Source of the DNA: Pseudomonas sp. QS1027
GTDB lineage: Bacteria > Pseudomonadota > Gammaproteobacteria > Pseudomonadales > Pseudomonadaceae
Length of the DNA stretch: 64,000 nucleotides
Assembly: GCF_002814235.1 (NCBI RefSeq)
Contig: NZ_PHSU01000027.1
Location: 186,001-250,000 of the forward strand
Direction of reading: 5' to 3'
Within the stretch, counting starts at the first letter, position 1. Each line of letters begins with the position of its first letter. Of the stretch, positions 54,239 to 63,429 are shown in pieces. A model generated the notes under the pieces. That model saw nothing but the letters and a program-made list of their open reading frames with translations, had not been told where the DNA came from and searched no databases. The translations under genes and the position numbers were made by a program.

Positions 54239-55198
54239 TCAGGCCGCTTCAGGCAACGGCACGTTCAACAGGCGTCCGACCGCCTCGCAATCGGTCTCGC
54301 GGCGCAGGTGGGTAAACAGCTCCACCGCCTCCGGATAATTGCGCGTCAACATCGCCAGCCACTGCTTCAAACGACCCGGCGCCTGGCGCGGCGTCAACTG
54401 CGCCTCGGCTTGCGCCCAGAAGTCGCGCAGCAGCGGCAGCAGCTCGGCCCAGGTCATCTCCACCACCTCTTCGCCGGCCCGCGCCGCGGCGATCTGCCGG
54501 GCCAGGTCCGGACGCGAGACCAGGCCGCGACCGAGCATGATGTCCTCGGCACCGCTGATCTCGCGACAGCGTCGCCAGTCGTCCACCGACCAGATATCGC
54601 CATTGGCGAACACCGGCACCTTGACCACTTCCTGCACCCGCGCCACCCACTCCCAATGAGCCGGCGGCTTGTAGCCGTCGACCTTGGTCCGGGCGTGCAC
54701 GACGATCTGCGAGGCGCCCCCTTCGGCCAGGGCCGTGCCGCAGACCAGCGCCCCGTCCGGGCTGTCGAAACCCAGGCGCATCTTCGCCGTCACCGGGATA
54801 TGCGCCGGCACCGCGCGCCGCACCTGCTCGACAATGGCGTTGAGCAGCTCCGGCTCCTTGAGCAGCACCGCCCCGCCCCGGGATTTGTTCACGGTCTTGG
54901 CCGGGCAACCGAAATTCAGGTCGATCACCTGGGAGCCCAGCTCACAGGCCAGCGCCGCGTTTTCCGCCAGGCACACCGGATCGGAACCCAGCAGTTGCAC
55001 CCGCAGCGGTACGCCGGCCGCCGTGCGGGCGTCGGTCAGCAGTTCGGGGGCGAACTTGTGGTAGTAGGCCGGCGTCAACAGCGAGTCATTGATCCGGATA
55101 AACTCGGTGACACACCAGTCGATACCGCCAACGCGGGTCAGCACATCACGCAGGATGTTGTCGACCAACCCCTCCATGGGTGCCAGGGCAATTTGCAT
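54239..55198 (-). CDS. dusC: tRNA-dihydrouridine synthase (DusC type)
   Basis: This FMN-dependent TIM-barrel enzyme reduces uridine in tRNA D-loops. It has APMEGLVDNILR at the start, the catalytic Cys in LNFGCPAKTVNKSRGGAVLL, KMRLGFD and the FMN phosphate loop IMLGRGLVSRPDL. With ATG 55198 it has 319 residues. ATG 55210 (four residues longer) is equally open and cannot be excluded. Confidence 0.93.
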   Translation of the reverse strand: MQIALAPMEGLVDNILRDVLTRVGGIDWCVTEFIRINDSLLTPAYYHKFAPELLTDARTAAGVPLRVQLLGSDPVCLAENAALACELGSQVIDLNFGCPAKTVNKSRGGAVLLKEPELLNAIVEQVRRAVPAHIPVTAKMRLGFDSPDGALVCGTALAEGGASQIVVHARTKVDGYKPPAHWEWVARVQEVVKVPVFANGDIWSVDDWRRCREISGAEDIMLGRGLVSRPDLARQIAAARAGEEVVEMTWAELLPLLRDFWAQAEAQLTPRQAPGRLKQWLAMLTRNYPEAVELFTHLRRETDCEAVGRLLNVPLPEAA

Positions 55199-55290
55199 GG
55201 GTACTCTCATCGGAAAAAACGGTCATCAAAAAAAGCGAACATAAAAAAAGTGCGGCAGTTTACGGGGTTCCGGCACAAACCGGTACGCCC

Positions 55291-55725
55291 TCAGACCGAC
55301 TGCACGGCCGGCCCGTAGCCCTCGATGAATTCCGCCGGCATGCGCTTGGGCTTGCCGCTGGACAGCTCGATGCAGACAAAGGTGGTTTGCGCGCGCAGCA
55401 GGGTCAGGTTGTCGCAGGGACGGACCAGCTGGAAACGCCGGGTCATTTTCAGGCGCTGGTCCCAGTCGACGATCCAGGTCGCCAGCTGCAACTCGTCGCC
55501 TTCGTAGGCGGCGGCCAGGTAGTCGATTTCATGCCGGACCACGGCCATGGCCCGATCCAGGCGCCGATACTCGGTCAAGTCCAGGCCCAGGCGCTGCGAG
55601 TGACGCCAGGCGCAGCGTTCCAGCCAGCTGACATACACCGCGTTGTTGGCGTGCCCGAGACCATCGATATCCTCGTCGGCCACCTGCAAATCGAGGATGA
55701 AGGGTGTCGCCAGATCCCAACTCAT
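55291..55725 (-). CDS. Hotdog-fold acyl-CoA thioesterase (4HBT/YbgC-like)
   Basis: This 144-residue protein has the 4HBT catalytic region DEDIDGLGHANNAVYVSWLERC (Asp and His near residues 18-25), EIDYLAAAYEGDEL and the central beta-strands of the single hotdog fold. It probably cleaves acyl-CoA. Substrate length is unknown. It is on the same strand as, and 50 bp upstream of, the TetR gene's stop side. Confidence 0.9.
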   Translation of the reverse strand: MSWDLATPFILDLQVADEDIDGLGHANNAVYVSWLERCAWRHSQRLGLDLTEYRRLDRAMAVVRHEIDYLAAAYEGDELQLATWIVDWDQRLKMTRRFQLVRPCDNLTLLRAQTTFVCIELSSGKPKRMPAEFIEGYGPAVQSV

Positions 55726-55775
55726 GTACCGCTCCCGGTCAAATCAAAGACCCGGGCAGTGTAACGGAACAACCC

Positions 55776-56315
55776 TCAGATGACCGCCGTTTTGGCCGCC
55801 CGCAGGATTCGGTCGGACAACTCGCCAGGGCCCAGCGCCCGGGCCACGGCCAGGCCGCCGATCATCAGTGCGATATCGGCCAGGGCCTTGTCGGTGTCCT
55901 CGGGGCTGGACGCCAGTTGCGCGACCATCAGTTCCACATGCTCGTTCAGGGCTTCGCGGAAACACTCCGGCAGGTTGCACATTTCCCCGACGATCGACGG
56001 GATCGGACAGGCCTGCTGGACCGCATCACGGTGCTTGCGCGACAGATAGAAGGCCGCGAACAGGGCACGTCGCTCTTCGCCCGGCAACTGGCTGTCGACC
56101 TCATTCATCTTCGCCCGGCGCTGGGCGAGCAATTGCTTGAACGCCTCCAGCATCAGCGCGTCCTTGCTCTCGAAGTGCGCGTAGAAACCGCCGACGGTCA
56201 ACCCGGCGGCGCCCATCACTTCACTGACACTCGGCTCGACCGGGCCGCGCTGGATCAGGGCGTTACTCGCCGCCTGCAGAATGCGCTCGCGGGTTTGAGC
56301 TTTCTTGTCGTTCAT
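55776..56315 (-). CDS. TetR family regulator
   Basis: This 179-residue repressor has an N-terminal HTH (about 8-55) with RERILQAASNALIQRGPVEPSVSEVMGAAGLTVGGFYAHFESKDAL. The C-terminal ligand domain is of the TetR_C family (QQACPIPSIVGEM). The in-frame GTG at 56321 is rejected because GGAGG lies right before it. ATG 56315 has correct spacing. The orthologous position in P. aeruginosa holds PA3133. The target may be the nearby efflux pair or the thioesterase; that is a guess. Confidence 0.9.
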   Translation of the reverse strand: MNDKKAQTRERILQAASNALIQRGPVEPSVSEVMGAAGLTVGGFYAHFESKDALMLEAFKQLLAQRRAKMNEVDSQLPGEERRALFAAFYLSRKHRDAVQQACPIPSIVGEMCNLPECFREALNEHVELMVAQLASSPEDTDKALADIALMIGGLAVARALGPGELSDRILRAAKTAVI

Positions 56316-56338
56316 TGCCACCTCCAGACATCACGCAG

Positions 56339-56360
56339 AAATATTATTCGCATAATATTT
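56339..56360. promoter_or_regulatory. Perfect 9-bp dyad, TetR operator candidate
   Basis: aaatattat-tcgc-ataatattt is a 22-bp palindrome 24 bp upstream of the TetR start, a usual site for autorepression. Confidence 0.5.
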
Positions 56361-56506
56361 TTCCGCAAGACTTTATTCTGACCGCTGGTCCGAGCCATGG
56401 GTATTAAAAAATGGATTGCAGGGAGCAAAGGGCCAAACGCCAGACAAACAAAAGGGCCATTCAATAATTGAATGACCCTTATAAAATCCCGCAGAGCGGG
56501 CAATCG

Positions 56507-56582
56507 TGGCGTCCCCTAGGGGACTCGAACCCCTGTTACCGCCGTGAAAGGGCGGTGTCCTAGGCCACTAGACGAAGGGGAC
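56507..56582 (-). tRNA. tRNA-Glu (TTC), copy 2
   Basis: This 76-nt cloverleaf with CCA has acceptor GTCCCCT/AGGGGAC and anticodon TTC. It is the same as the copy at 56792-56867. Confidence 0.97.
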
Positions 56583-56658
56583 ACAAACCCTTCTAACATG
56601 ATCAACGCTGAGTGTTGATCGCTTCAAGGCCGGTGTGGCCAGACCTTGAAGTGTAAAT

Positions 56659-56734
<76 letters not shown>

Positions 56735-56791
56735 GGATTTATCGCCTCGTAGGCGGAACGACATCAACCTGCAACATCGCTTCTGTAAAAC

Positions 56792-56867
56792 TGGCGTCCC
56801 CTAGGGGACTCGAACCCCTGTTACCGCCGTGAAAGGGCGGTGTCCTAGGCCACTAGACGAAGGGGAC
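56792..56867 (-). tRNA. tRNA-Glu (TTC), copy 1
   Basis: This 76-nt sequence is the same as the copy at 56507-56582. The flanking spacer is also duplicated. Confidence 0.97.
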
Positions 56868-56946
56868 GCAAACCCTTCTATACAACTGATCAGCGCTGAG
56901 TGCTGATCGCTTCAAAGCCGGTGTGGCCAGGCCTTGAAGTGTAAAT

Positions 56947-57022
<76 letters not shown>

Positions 57023-57193
57023 TCATCGGTGAGGACGGGGCGAATCTTAAGGGCGTATCGGGGAGCTGTCAAACTTATTTTCAAACTTTTTGAAAATTTT
57101 TTGTCGGCATAACAACCACTTACCGCCCTGCCCCGGTGAAACCAGGGGTAAAACCGACCTCAGGGCCGCCTTCGCAAGCGGCCCTGTGGCTGA

Positions 57194-58675
57194 TCAGCCA
57201 ATCGCGCCCAGCAGCTTTTCCCATTCCTTGTTTTCTTTCTTCGACACCCCACCGAGCAAATCCAGGGCCTGGCGCAGACGGAAACGCGTGAGGTCCGGCC
57301 CGAGGATTTCCATGGCATCGAGCACCGATACCGAACTGGCCTGTCCGGTGATCGAGGCGAACATCAGCGGCATGGCATCGCGCAGTTTCAACTCCAGGGA
57401 GTCGACCACCGCCTGGATGGTCGCGGTGATGCTGTCCTTTTCCCACTGGCGCAGGCTTTCCAGCTTCCACAGGATCAACTGCATCAACTTGCGCACGTCG
57501 TCGGCCGAGAGCTTCTTGTGCTCGAACAACTTGGCGTCCAGCGGCAGGCTACCGGCGAAGAAGAAGTTCGCCAGCGGCGCGACCTGGCTGAAAGTCTCGA
57601 CCCGGCCCTGGACCAGCGGCGCGATCTTCATCAGGTACTCGGGATTCAGCGCCCAGTTCTGCACCCGGCTGGCGAATTCTTCCACCGGCAGGTCGCGCAG
57701 CCACTGGCCATTGAGCCAGGACAGCTTCTCGATATCGAAGATCGGCCCGCCCAGGGAGACGCGGGACAGGTCGAAGTGCTCGACCATCTCCTCCAGGGAG
57801 AACTTCTCGCGCTCGTCGGGCATCGACCAGCCCATGCGCCCCAGGTAGTTGAGCATGGCCTCAGGCATGAAGCCCATGCGCTCGTAGAAGGTCACCGAAG
57901 TCGGGTTCTTGCGCTTGGACAGCTTGCTCTTGTCCGGGTTGCGCAACAGCGGCATGTAGCACAGCTGCGGCTGTTCCCAGCCGAAGTATTCGTAGAGCAG
58001 GATCAGCTTGGGCGCCGACGGCAGCCACTCTTCGCCACGCAGCACGTGGGTGATGCCCATCAGGTGGTCGTCGACCACGTTGGCCAGGAAGTAGGTCGGC
58101 AGGCCGTCGGTCTTCATCAGCACCTGCATGTCCATGCGATCCCACGGGATCTCGACATCGCCACGGAGCATGTCCGGCACCACGCAGACGCCTTCGCTCG
58201 GCACTTTCATGCGGATCACATGGGGCTCGCCGGCGGCCAGGCGCCGGGCCACTTCTTCCTTCGACAGCAACAACGCACGACCGTCGTAGCGCGGGGTCTC
58301 GCCACGGGCCATCTGCTCGGCACGCATCTGGTCCAGCTCTTCGGCGGTGCAGAAGCACGGGAAGGCGTGGCCCATGTCGACCAGTTGCTGGGTGTATTTC
58401 TTGTAGATCTCGCTACGTTCGCTCTGCCGGTACGGACCGTGGGGGCCACCGACATCCGGACCCTCGGCCCAGGTGATGCCCAGCCAGTTCAGGGCATCGA
58501 AAATCTGCTGTTCGGACTCGCGGGTCGAACGCAGCTGATCGGTGTCTTCGATCCGCAGGATGAACTCACCACCGTGCTGCTTGGCAAAGCAGTAGTTGAA
58601 CAAGGCGATGTAGGCGGTGCCGACGTGGGGATCGCCGGTGGGCGATGGCGCGATGCGCGTGCGAACGGTGGTCAT
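57194..58675 (-). CDS. gltX: Glutamyl-tRNA synthetase
   Basis: This 493-residue class I synthetase charges tRNA-Glu. It has RIAPSPTGDPHVGTAY (the HIGH motif as HVGT), RIEDTDQ, and the KMSKS-type loop KLSKRKNP. The anticodon-binding domain is C-terminal. ATG 58675 starts at the conserved TTVRTRIAPSPTG. The frame continues upstream to 58774 without homology. It lies directly upstream of the tRNA-Ala/tRNA-Glu array. Confidence 0.98.
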   Translation of the reverse strand: MTTVRTRIAPSPTGDPHVGTAYIALFNYCFAKQHGGEFILRIEDTDQLRSTRESEQQIFDALNWLGITWAEGPDVGGPHGPYRQSERSEIYKKYTQQLVDMGHAFPCFCTAEELDQMRAEQMARGETPRYDGRALLLSKEEVARRLAAGEPHVIRMKVPSEGVCVVPDMLRGDVEIPWDRMDMQVLMKTDGLPTYFLANVVDDHLMGITHVLRGEEWLPSAPKLILLYEYFGWEQPQLCYMPLLRNPDKSKLSKRKNPTSVTFYERMGFMPEAMLNYLGRMGWSMPDEREKFSLEEMVEHFDLSRVSLGGPIFDIEKLSWLNGQWLRDLPVEEFASRVQNWALNPEYLMKIAPLVQGRVETFSQVAPLANFFFAGSLPLDAKLFEHKKLSADDVRKLMQLILWKLESLRQWEKDSITATIQAVVDSLELKLRDAMPLMFASITGQASSVSVLDAMEILGPDLTRFRLRQALDLLGGVSKKENKEWEKLLGAIG

Positions 58676-58903
58676 GGGCGGTCTCGAAGTGGAGATAAAA
58701 CAAAGGGCGAATGGTAACAGGCACAACCATCCGGGCTCCAGCACAGGGCATCCGACTGAGGGCATATAAGCCAAGCTTCGGTCTAAAAATGGCGCCAGGC
58801 CCCGAAAACCGGGCTTTCTCCGCTACTGGCATTTACCCATTAATCCTGCTGTGCCAGATTCGTCTACCGTAAAATTCACTTACACATTGATGTGTTGCTG
58901 CCC

Positions 58904-59950
58904 ATGCCCTCTCAACTCAAGCGTCGCCTGTTTATTTTCCTGTTCCTGGTCCTGTTGATCGCCCTGGGCTTTTTTGCCCAGTGGTTCTTCAGGGGACGCT
59001 TTTATGAAAGCACCGATAACGCTTATGTCCAGGGCGAAATCACCCGGGTCTCCAGCCAGCTGGGCGCGCGCATTGACGAAGTGCTGGTGGCGGACAACCA
59101 GCATGTGGAAAAGGGCCAGTTGCTGGTGCGACTCGAAGGCGCTGATTTCCAGTTGGCCATCGACCGCGCCAATGCCACCCTCGCCACCCGTGAGGCCGAA
59201 CGGGTACAGGCCCAGAGCAAGCTGACCCAGCAAGCCAGCCTGATCGCCTCCGCCGATGCCCAGGTGGCGTCCAGCCAGGCCAGTCTCGGCCGTTCGCAGC
59301 TCCACCTGAACCGCGCACAGACCCTGCGCAAGCCCGGCTATGTTTCGGAAGAACGGGTCACCACGCTTTCCGCCGACAACCATATCGCCCGTTCGCAAGT
59401 GGTCAAGGCCCAGGCCGACCTGCAAGGCCAGCGCCAGCAGGTCACGGCCCTGAGTGCCGAGCTCAAGCGCCTCGACGCACAGATCGCCAATGCCCGCGCC
59501 GACCTGGCCCAGGCCGAACTGAACCTGACCCGCAGCGAGATCCACGCGCCCATCAGCGGCCTGGTCGGCCAGCGCGCGGCGCGCAACGGCCAGTATGTGC
59601 AGGCCGGTGCCTACCTGCTGTCGATCGTCCCGGACCGGGACATCTGGATCCAGGCCAACTTCAAGGAAACCCAGATCGGCCATATGCAGCCGGGCCAGCA
59701 CGCGACGCTGACCTTCGATGCCTATGAGGACACGCCGATCCAGGGCCAGGTCCAAAGCCTGTTCGCCGCCTCCGGCGCGCAGTTCAGCCTGCTGCCGCCG
59801 GACAACGCCACCGGCAACTTCACCAAGGTGGTGCAGCGCATTCCGGTCAAGCTGACCTTTGCCGCCGACAATCCGTTGCAGGGCAAGATCCGTCCGGGCA
59901 TGTCGGTCACCGTCAAGGTCGATCTGCGCGACGCCCAGCATGGCCGGTGA
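58904..59950 (+). CDS. HlyD/EmrA-type membrane fusion protein
   Basis: This 348-residue periplasmic adaptor has one N-terminal membrane helix (about 8-28), the lipoyl/barrel start STDNAYVQGEITRVSSQLGARI, a coiled-coil hairpin (about 90-200) and the C-terminal barrel with PISGLVGQRAARNGQYV. It links an EmrB-type pump to an outer-membrane channel. ATG 58904 is chosen over a TTG at 58892. It overlaps the next gene by 11 bp. No outer-membrane factor gene is adjacent in the window. Confidence 0.93.
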   Translation: MPSQLKRRLFIFLFLVLLIALGFFAQWFFRGRFYESTDNAYVQGEITRVSSQLGARIDEVLVADNQHVEKGQLLVRLEGADFQLAIDRANATLATREAERVQAQSKLTQQASLIASADAQVASSQASLGRSQLHLNRAQTLRKPGYVSEERVTTLSADNHIARSQVVKAQADLQGQRQQVTALSAELKRLDAQIANARADLAQAELNLTRSEIHAPISGLVGQRAARNGQYVQAGAYLLSIVPDRDIWIQANFKETQIGHMQPGQHATLTFDAYEDTPIQGQVQSLFAASGAQFSLLPPDNATGNFTKVVQRIPVKLTFAADNPLQGKIRPGMSVTVKVDLRDAQHGR

Positions 59951-61490
59951 CCCACTGATCCGACCGGTGGGCGAACCGACCCGCCGGGACTGGATCGCGG
60001 TGATGAGCGTGATGCTCGGTGCCTTCATGGCCGTGCTCGATATCCAGATCACCAACTCCTCGCTCAAGGATATCCAGGGTGCCCTGTCGGCGACCCTGGA
60101 AGAGGGCTCGTGGATTTCCACCTCCTACCTGGTGGCGGAAATCATCATGATTCCCCTCACCGCCTGGCTGGTGCAATTGCTCTCGGCGCGGCGGCTGGCG
60201 GTCTGGGTCTCGCTGGGTTTCCTCGGCTCGTCGCTGCTCTGCTCCATGGCCTGGAGCCTGGAAAGCATGATCGTGTTCCGCGCCATGCAGGGTTTCACCG
60301 GTGGCGCGCTGATCCCCCTGGCGTTCACCCTGACCCTGATCAAGCTGCCGGACCACCACCGCGCCAAGGGCATGGCGATGTTCGCCATGACCGCCACCTT
60401 CGCCCCGTCCATCGGACCGACCATTGGCGGCTGGCTCACGGAGAACTGGGGCTGGCAGTACATTTTCTACATCAATATCCCGCCCGGCCTGATCATGATC
60501 GCTGGCCTGCTCTACGGCCTGGAAAAGAAAGAGTCCCATTGGGAACTGCTCAAGAGCACCGACTACGCCGGGATCGTCAGCCTCGGCATCGGCCTGGGCT
60601 GCCTGCAAGTGTTCCTCGAAGAAGGCCATCGCAAGGACTGGCTGGAATCGGACCTGATCGTGACGCTGGGCAGTATCGCCCTGCTGAGCCTGATCACCTT
60701 CGTGATCCTGCAACTGTCCAAGGCCAACCCGCTGATCAACCTGCGCATCCTGCAGAACCGCAACTTCGGCCTGTCCAGCATTGCCAGCCTGGGCATGGGC
60801 GTGGGCCTGTATGGCTCGATCTACCTGCTGCCGCTGTACCTGGCGCAGATCCAGAACTACAACGCCTTGCAGATCGGCGAAGTGATCATGTGGATGGGGG
60901 TGCCGCAGCTGTTCCTGATTCCGCTGGTGCCCAAGCTGATGAAATTCATCTCGCCGAAGCTGCTGTGTACCTTGGGTTTCGGCTTGTTCGGCCTGGCGAG
61001 TTTTTCCTCCGGGGTACTCAACCCGGACTTTGCCGGCCCGCAGTTCAACCAGATCCAGATCATCCGGGCGCTGGGCCAGCCGCTGATCATGGTGACCATC
61101 TCGCTGATCGCCACCGCCTATATCCTGCCCCAGGACGCGGGGTCGGCGTCGAGCCTGTTCAACATCCTGCGCAACCTCGGCGGGGCCATCGGCATCGCCC
61201 TGCTGGCGACCTTGCTGGATGCGCGGACCAAGGTCTATTTCGACTATTTGCGCGAGGCAATCGTGCCGGGCAACCCGCAGGTGGCCGAGCGCCTGACGAT
61301 GCTTTCGGAGAAGCTGGGTGGCGACGGTGCGGCGCTGGGCAAACTGAGCGAGATCACCCATCAGCAGGCATCGATCATGGCCTATAACGACGCCTTCCAT
61401 TTTGTCGGGATCGCGCTGGGAATCAGCATGTTGGCGGTGCTGTTGACCAAGGCGCTGCCGGCGGGGATCAAGGCTGGGGAAGCACATTGA
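59940..61490 (+). CDS. EmrB-type MFS multidrug efflux transporter (DHA2, 14 TM)
   Basis: This 516-residue protein has about 14 hydrophobic helices. DHA2 family motifs are VLDIQITNSSLKDIQGAL near the N-terminus, LTENWGWQYIFYINIPPGL and QDAGSASSLFNILRNLGGAIG. With the upstream HlyD protein it forms an EmrAB-like proton-driven efflux pump. Confidence 0.95.
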   Translation: MAGDPLIRPVGEPTRRDWIAVMSVMLGAFMAVLDIQITNSSLKDIQGALSATLEEGSWISTSYLVAEIIMIPLTAWLVQLLSARRLAVWVSLGFLGSSLLCSMAWSLESMIVFRAMQGFTGGALIPLAFTLTLIKLPDHHRAKGMAMFAMTATFAPSIGPTIGGWLTENWGWQYIFYINIPPGLIMIAGLLYGLEKKESHWELLKSTDYAGIVSLGIGLGCLQVFLEEGHRKDWLESDLIVTLGSIALLSLITFVILQLSKANPLINLRILQNRNFGLSSIASLGMGVGLYGSIYLLPLYLAQIQNYNALQIGEVIMWMGVPQLFLIPLVPKLMKFISPKLLCTLGFGLFGLASFSSGVLNPDFAGPQFNQIQIIRALGQPLIMVTISLIATAYILPQDAGSASSLFNILRNLGGAIGIALLATLLDARTKVYFDYLREAIVPGNPQVAERLTMLSEKLGGDGAALGKLSEITHQQASIMAYNDAFHFVGIALGISMLAVLLTKALPAGIKAGEAH

Positions 61491-61495
61491 TTCTG

Positions 61496-61529
61496 CCGGC
61501 CTCTTCGCGGGCAAGCTCCGCTCCCACAT
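61496..61529. repeat. REP unit, left flank of RAYT
   Basis: ggcctcttcgcgggcaagct... is the inverse of the unit at 61651-61683. Confidence 0.8.
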
Positions 61530-61650
61530 GAGTCCTGTGTTGTGCATCAAAGCCTGACTCTGCCCACAGACCCTGTATTGGGCATAAAGCCTGGTTCTGC
61601 TTCCGTCGGATCTACACGGCAAGCACCACTCAAGCCTTACTCGGTGCAAA

Positions 61651-61683
61651 GTGGGAGCGGAGCTTGCCCGCGAAGAGGCCGGA
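61651..61683. repeat. REP unit, immediately after the RAYT stop
   Basis: gtgggagcggagcttgcccg... The unit and its 5' context (agcctt.ctcggtgcaaa) recur almost exactly at 62361-62407. Confidence 0.83.
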
Positions 61684-61698
61684 GCAGACAACACACAA

Positions 61699-62157
61699 CT
61701 AAAGCCAAATGGCGTCCCACAACGGGTAATCGCCCACCCGTTTCACCAGGCCGGCTCGCAGTGGATTGGCCACTATGTAGCGTGCCACAGACTGCAAATC
61801 TTCTTCCCGACGTATCGCCCGATCATGAAAGCTGCTTTGCCAGAGTGCGCCCGTGCGTTGCAGTCTTCGATTGACAGCACTGGTTGCCCGGGACTTGGTC
61901 CTGCGCACCAAATCTCCAAGGCAGGTCCCCTGAAGCTCGATGAGCCAATGGAAATGGTCAGGCATCACCACCCAAGCCAGGGAACGCGCCAACTGTTCTT
62001 CCTCTGCATATCTGAAGCTGCGGACCAGCAGGCGTCCAAGATTGAAATCCCTGAAGATGGGTTCACGTTCCCGGACTACTGCCGTCAGCAAATAAATACC
62101 ACCGGATTCCGAATAACGGCCCTTACGTAAATGGCAGGAGTTGAAACGAGTAGTCAT
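61699..62157 (-). mobile_element. RAYT (REP-associated tyrosine transposase), intact CDS
   Basis: This 152-residue IS200-like single-domain HUH transposase has HUH motif VVMPDHFHWLIEL (about 63-75) and catalytic tyrosine candidate in ARYIVANPLRAGLV (about residue 124). RGEEDLQ-type helices match the Y1 family. ATG 62157 follows AGGAGGG. It is complete and framed by REP units of one sequence family, so it is the likely mobiliser of these repeats. RAYTs are generally domesticated and vertically inherited. Confidence 0.92.
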
Positions 62158-62277
62158 CCTTGACCCTCCTGAGGCTGGAAAAGCTTGAAAATACAGGAGC
62201 TGGGTCAGGGAGCGGGTGGATCAATGACACTGAATATTTCGTGTGAGTCCATTCAATCGTAGGTGCCTGTCCTGACC

Positions 62278-62312
62278 CCTTCGCGGCTATCCGACAAGCT
62301 CCCCTCCCACAG
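62278..62312. repeat. REP unit, right flank of RAYT (diverged)
   Basis: cccttcgcggctatccgaca... is a diverged unit inverse to 62380-62407. Confidence 0.65.
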
Positions 62313-62379
62313 GTCCTGATTTCTCCACAAAGACTTGCCCTGCACGGCGCTCACCTCTCCAGCCTTGCTCGGTGCAAAG

Positions 62380-62407
62380 TGGGAGCGGAGCTTGCCCGCG
62401 AAGAGGC
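62380..62407. repeat. REP unit, right flank of RAYT
   Basis: tgggagcggagcttgcccgc... lies in a stretch (62361-62407) that differs from 61634-61680 by one base. Confidence 0.82.
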
Positions 62408-62426
62408 AGAAACAGGCACCCCATAA

Positions 62427-63326
62427 CTACACAGACTGACCACTGCGCTCCCTGATCAACTCGATCAACGCCCGCAACCCCGCCGGCACATAGCGGCGCC
62501 CCGGGTAATACAGCGACAAGCCACCGTAAGGCGGCGTCCACTCCTCCAGCACCGGCACCAGGGTACCCGCCGCCAGATCGGCGGTGGCGTTCCACTGCGA
62601 GGCATACGCCAACCCCAATCCCGCCCGCGCCGCCTCCAGCACCAGAGTCGATTCGTCCAGGGTCAGCACACCCTGTACATCGACCTCGTAGGACTCACCA
62701 TGGCGCTCGAACTCCCAGTGGTAGATCCGCCCGCTGGGCAGGCGCAGGCGGATGCAACGGTGGTTCAGCAGATCCATCGGCACCTGCGGCACCGGATGCC
62801 GGGAAAAATACTCCGGGCTGCCCATCACCAGCAGCCGCAACGGTAAACCCAGGGGAATGGCGATCATGTCCTGGGGCACGCTTTCGGTCAGGCGAATCCC
62901 GGCATCAAACCCCTCGACGACGATATCGATCAACTTGCCCTCGGTGACGATATCCACCTTCATGTCCGGATAACGCCGCATGTACTCCAGGAACAAGGGC
63001 ATCGCCTGCTTCACCGCTCCCACCGCGCTGTTGATACGCAAGGTGCCCGTCGGCATATCCCCATGGTTGCCGGCCTGCTCCATCGCTTCACGAATGGTCG
63101 ACATCGCCGGCGCAATGCTCTCGACAAATTGCGCCCCGGCCTCGGACAACGCCACGCTGCGGGTGGTGCGATTGAACAGGCGCGCGCCAATCCGCGCCTC
63201 CAGCGCCGACACCGCATGGCTCAGCGCCGAGGTCGAGACGTCCAGTTCAGTGGCCGCCGCACGAAAACTCCGATGCCGGGCCACAGCCAGCACCGCTTCC
63301 AATTCTGTCAGGCCTGATGTGCGCAT
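62427..63326 (-). CDS. LysR family regulator divergent from an aldehyde dehydrogenase
   Basis: This 299-residue regulator has an N-terminal HTH (about 5-62, LTELEAVLAVARHRSFRAAATELDVSTSALSHAVSALEARIG) and a C-terminal effector domain. Its divergent arrangement (103 bp gap) with the aldehyde dehydrogenase suggests it controls that gene. The ligand is unknown. Confidence 0.9.
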   Translation of the reverse strand: MRTSGLTELEAVLAVARHRSFRAAATELDVSTSALSHAVSALEARIGARLFNRTTRSVALSEAGAQFVESIAPAMSTIREAMEQAGNHGDMPTGTLRINSAVGAVKQAMPLFLEYMRRYPDMKVDIVTEGKLIDIVVEGFDAGIRLTESVPQDMIAIPLGLPLRLLVMGSPEYFSRHPVPQVPMDLLNHRCIRLRLPSGRIYHWEFERHGESYEVDVQGVLTLDESTLVLEAARAGLGLAYASQWNATADLAAGTLVPVLEEWTPPYGGLSLYYPGRRYVPAGLRALIELIRERSGQSV

Positions 63327-63429
63327 TATCCCAGATCACTCATTAACCCATGCCGCTTCATCCGGCTTATCAGGCCAATCCTAGCCGCTTATCCTGACTC
63401 ACACCACAGACACCCACCTCGGAGCAGCC

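Noticed and set aside
59913..61694. Minus-strand frame (593 codons) opposite the EmrB-type transporter
   Set aside because: It is an antisense shadow rich in Gln/Arg/Asp. The plus strand encodes a clear 14-helix transporter.
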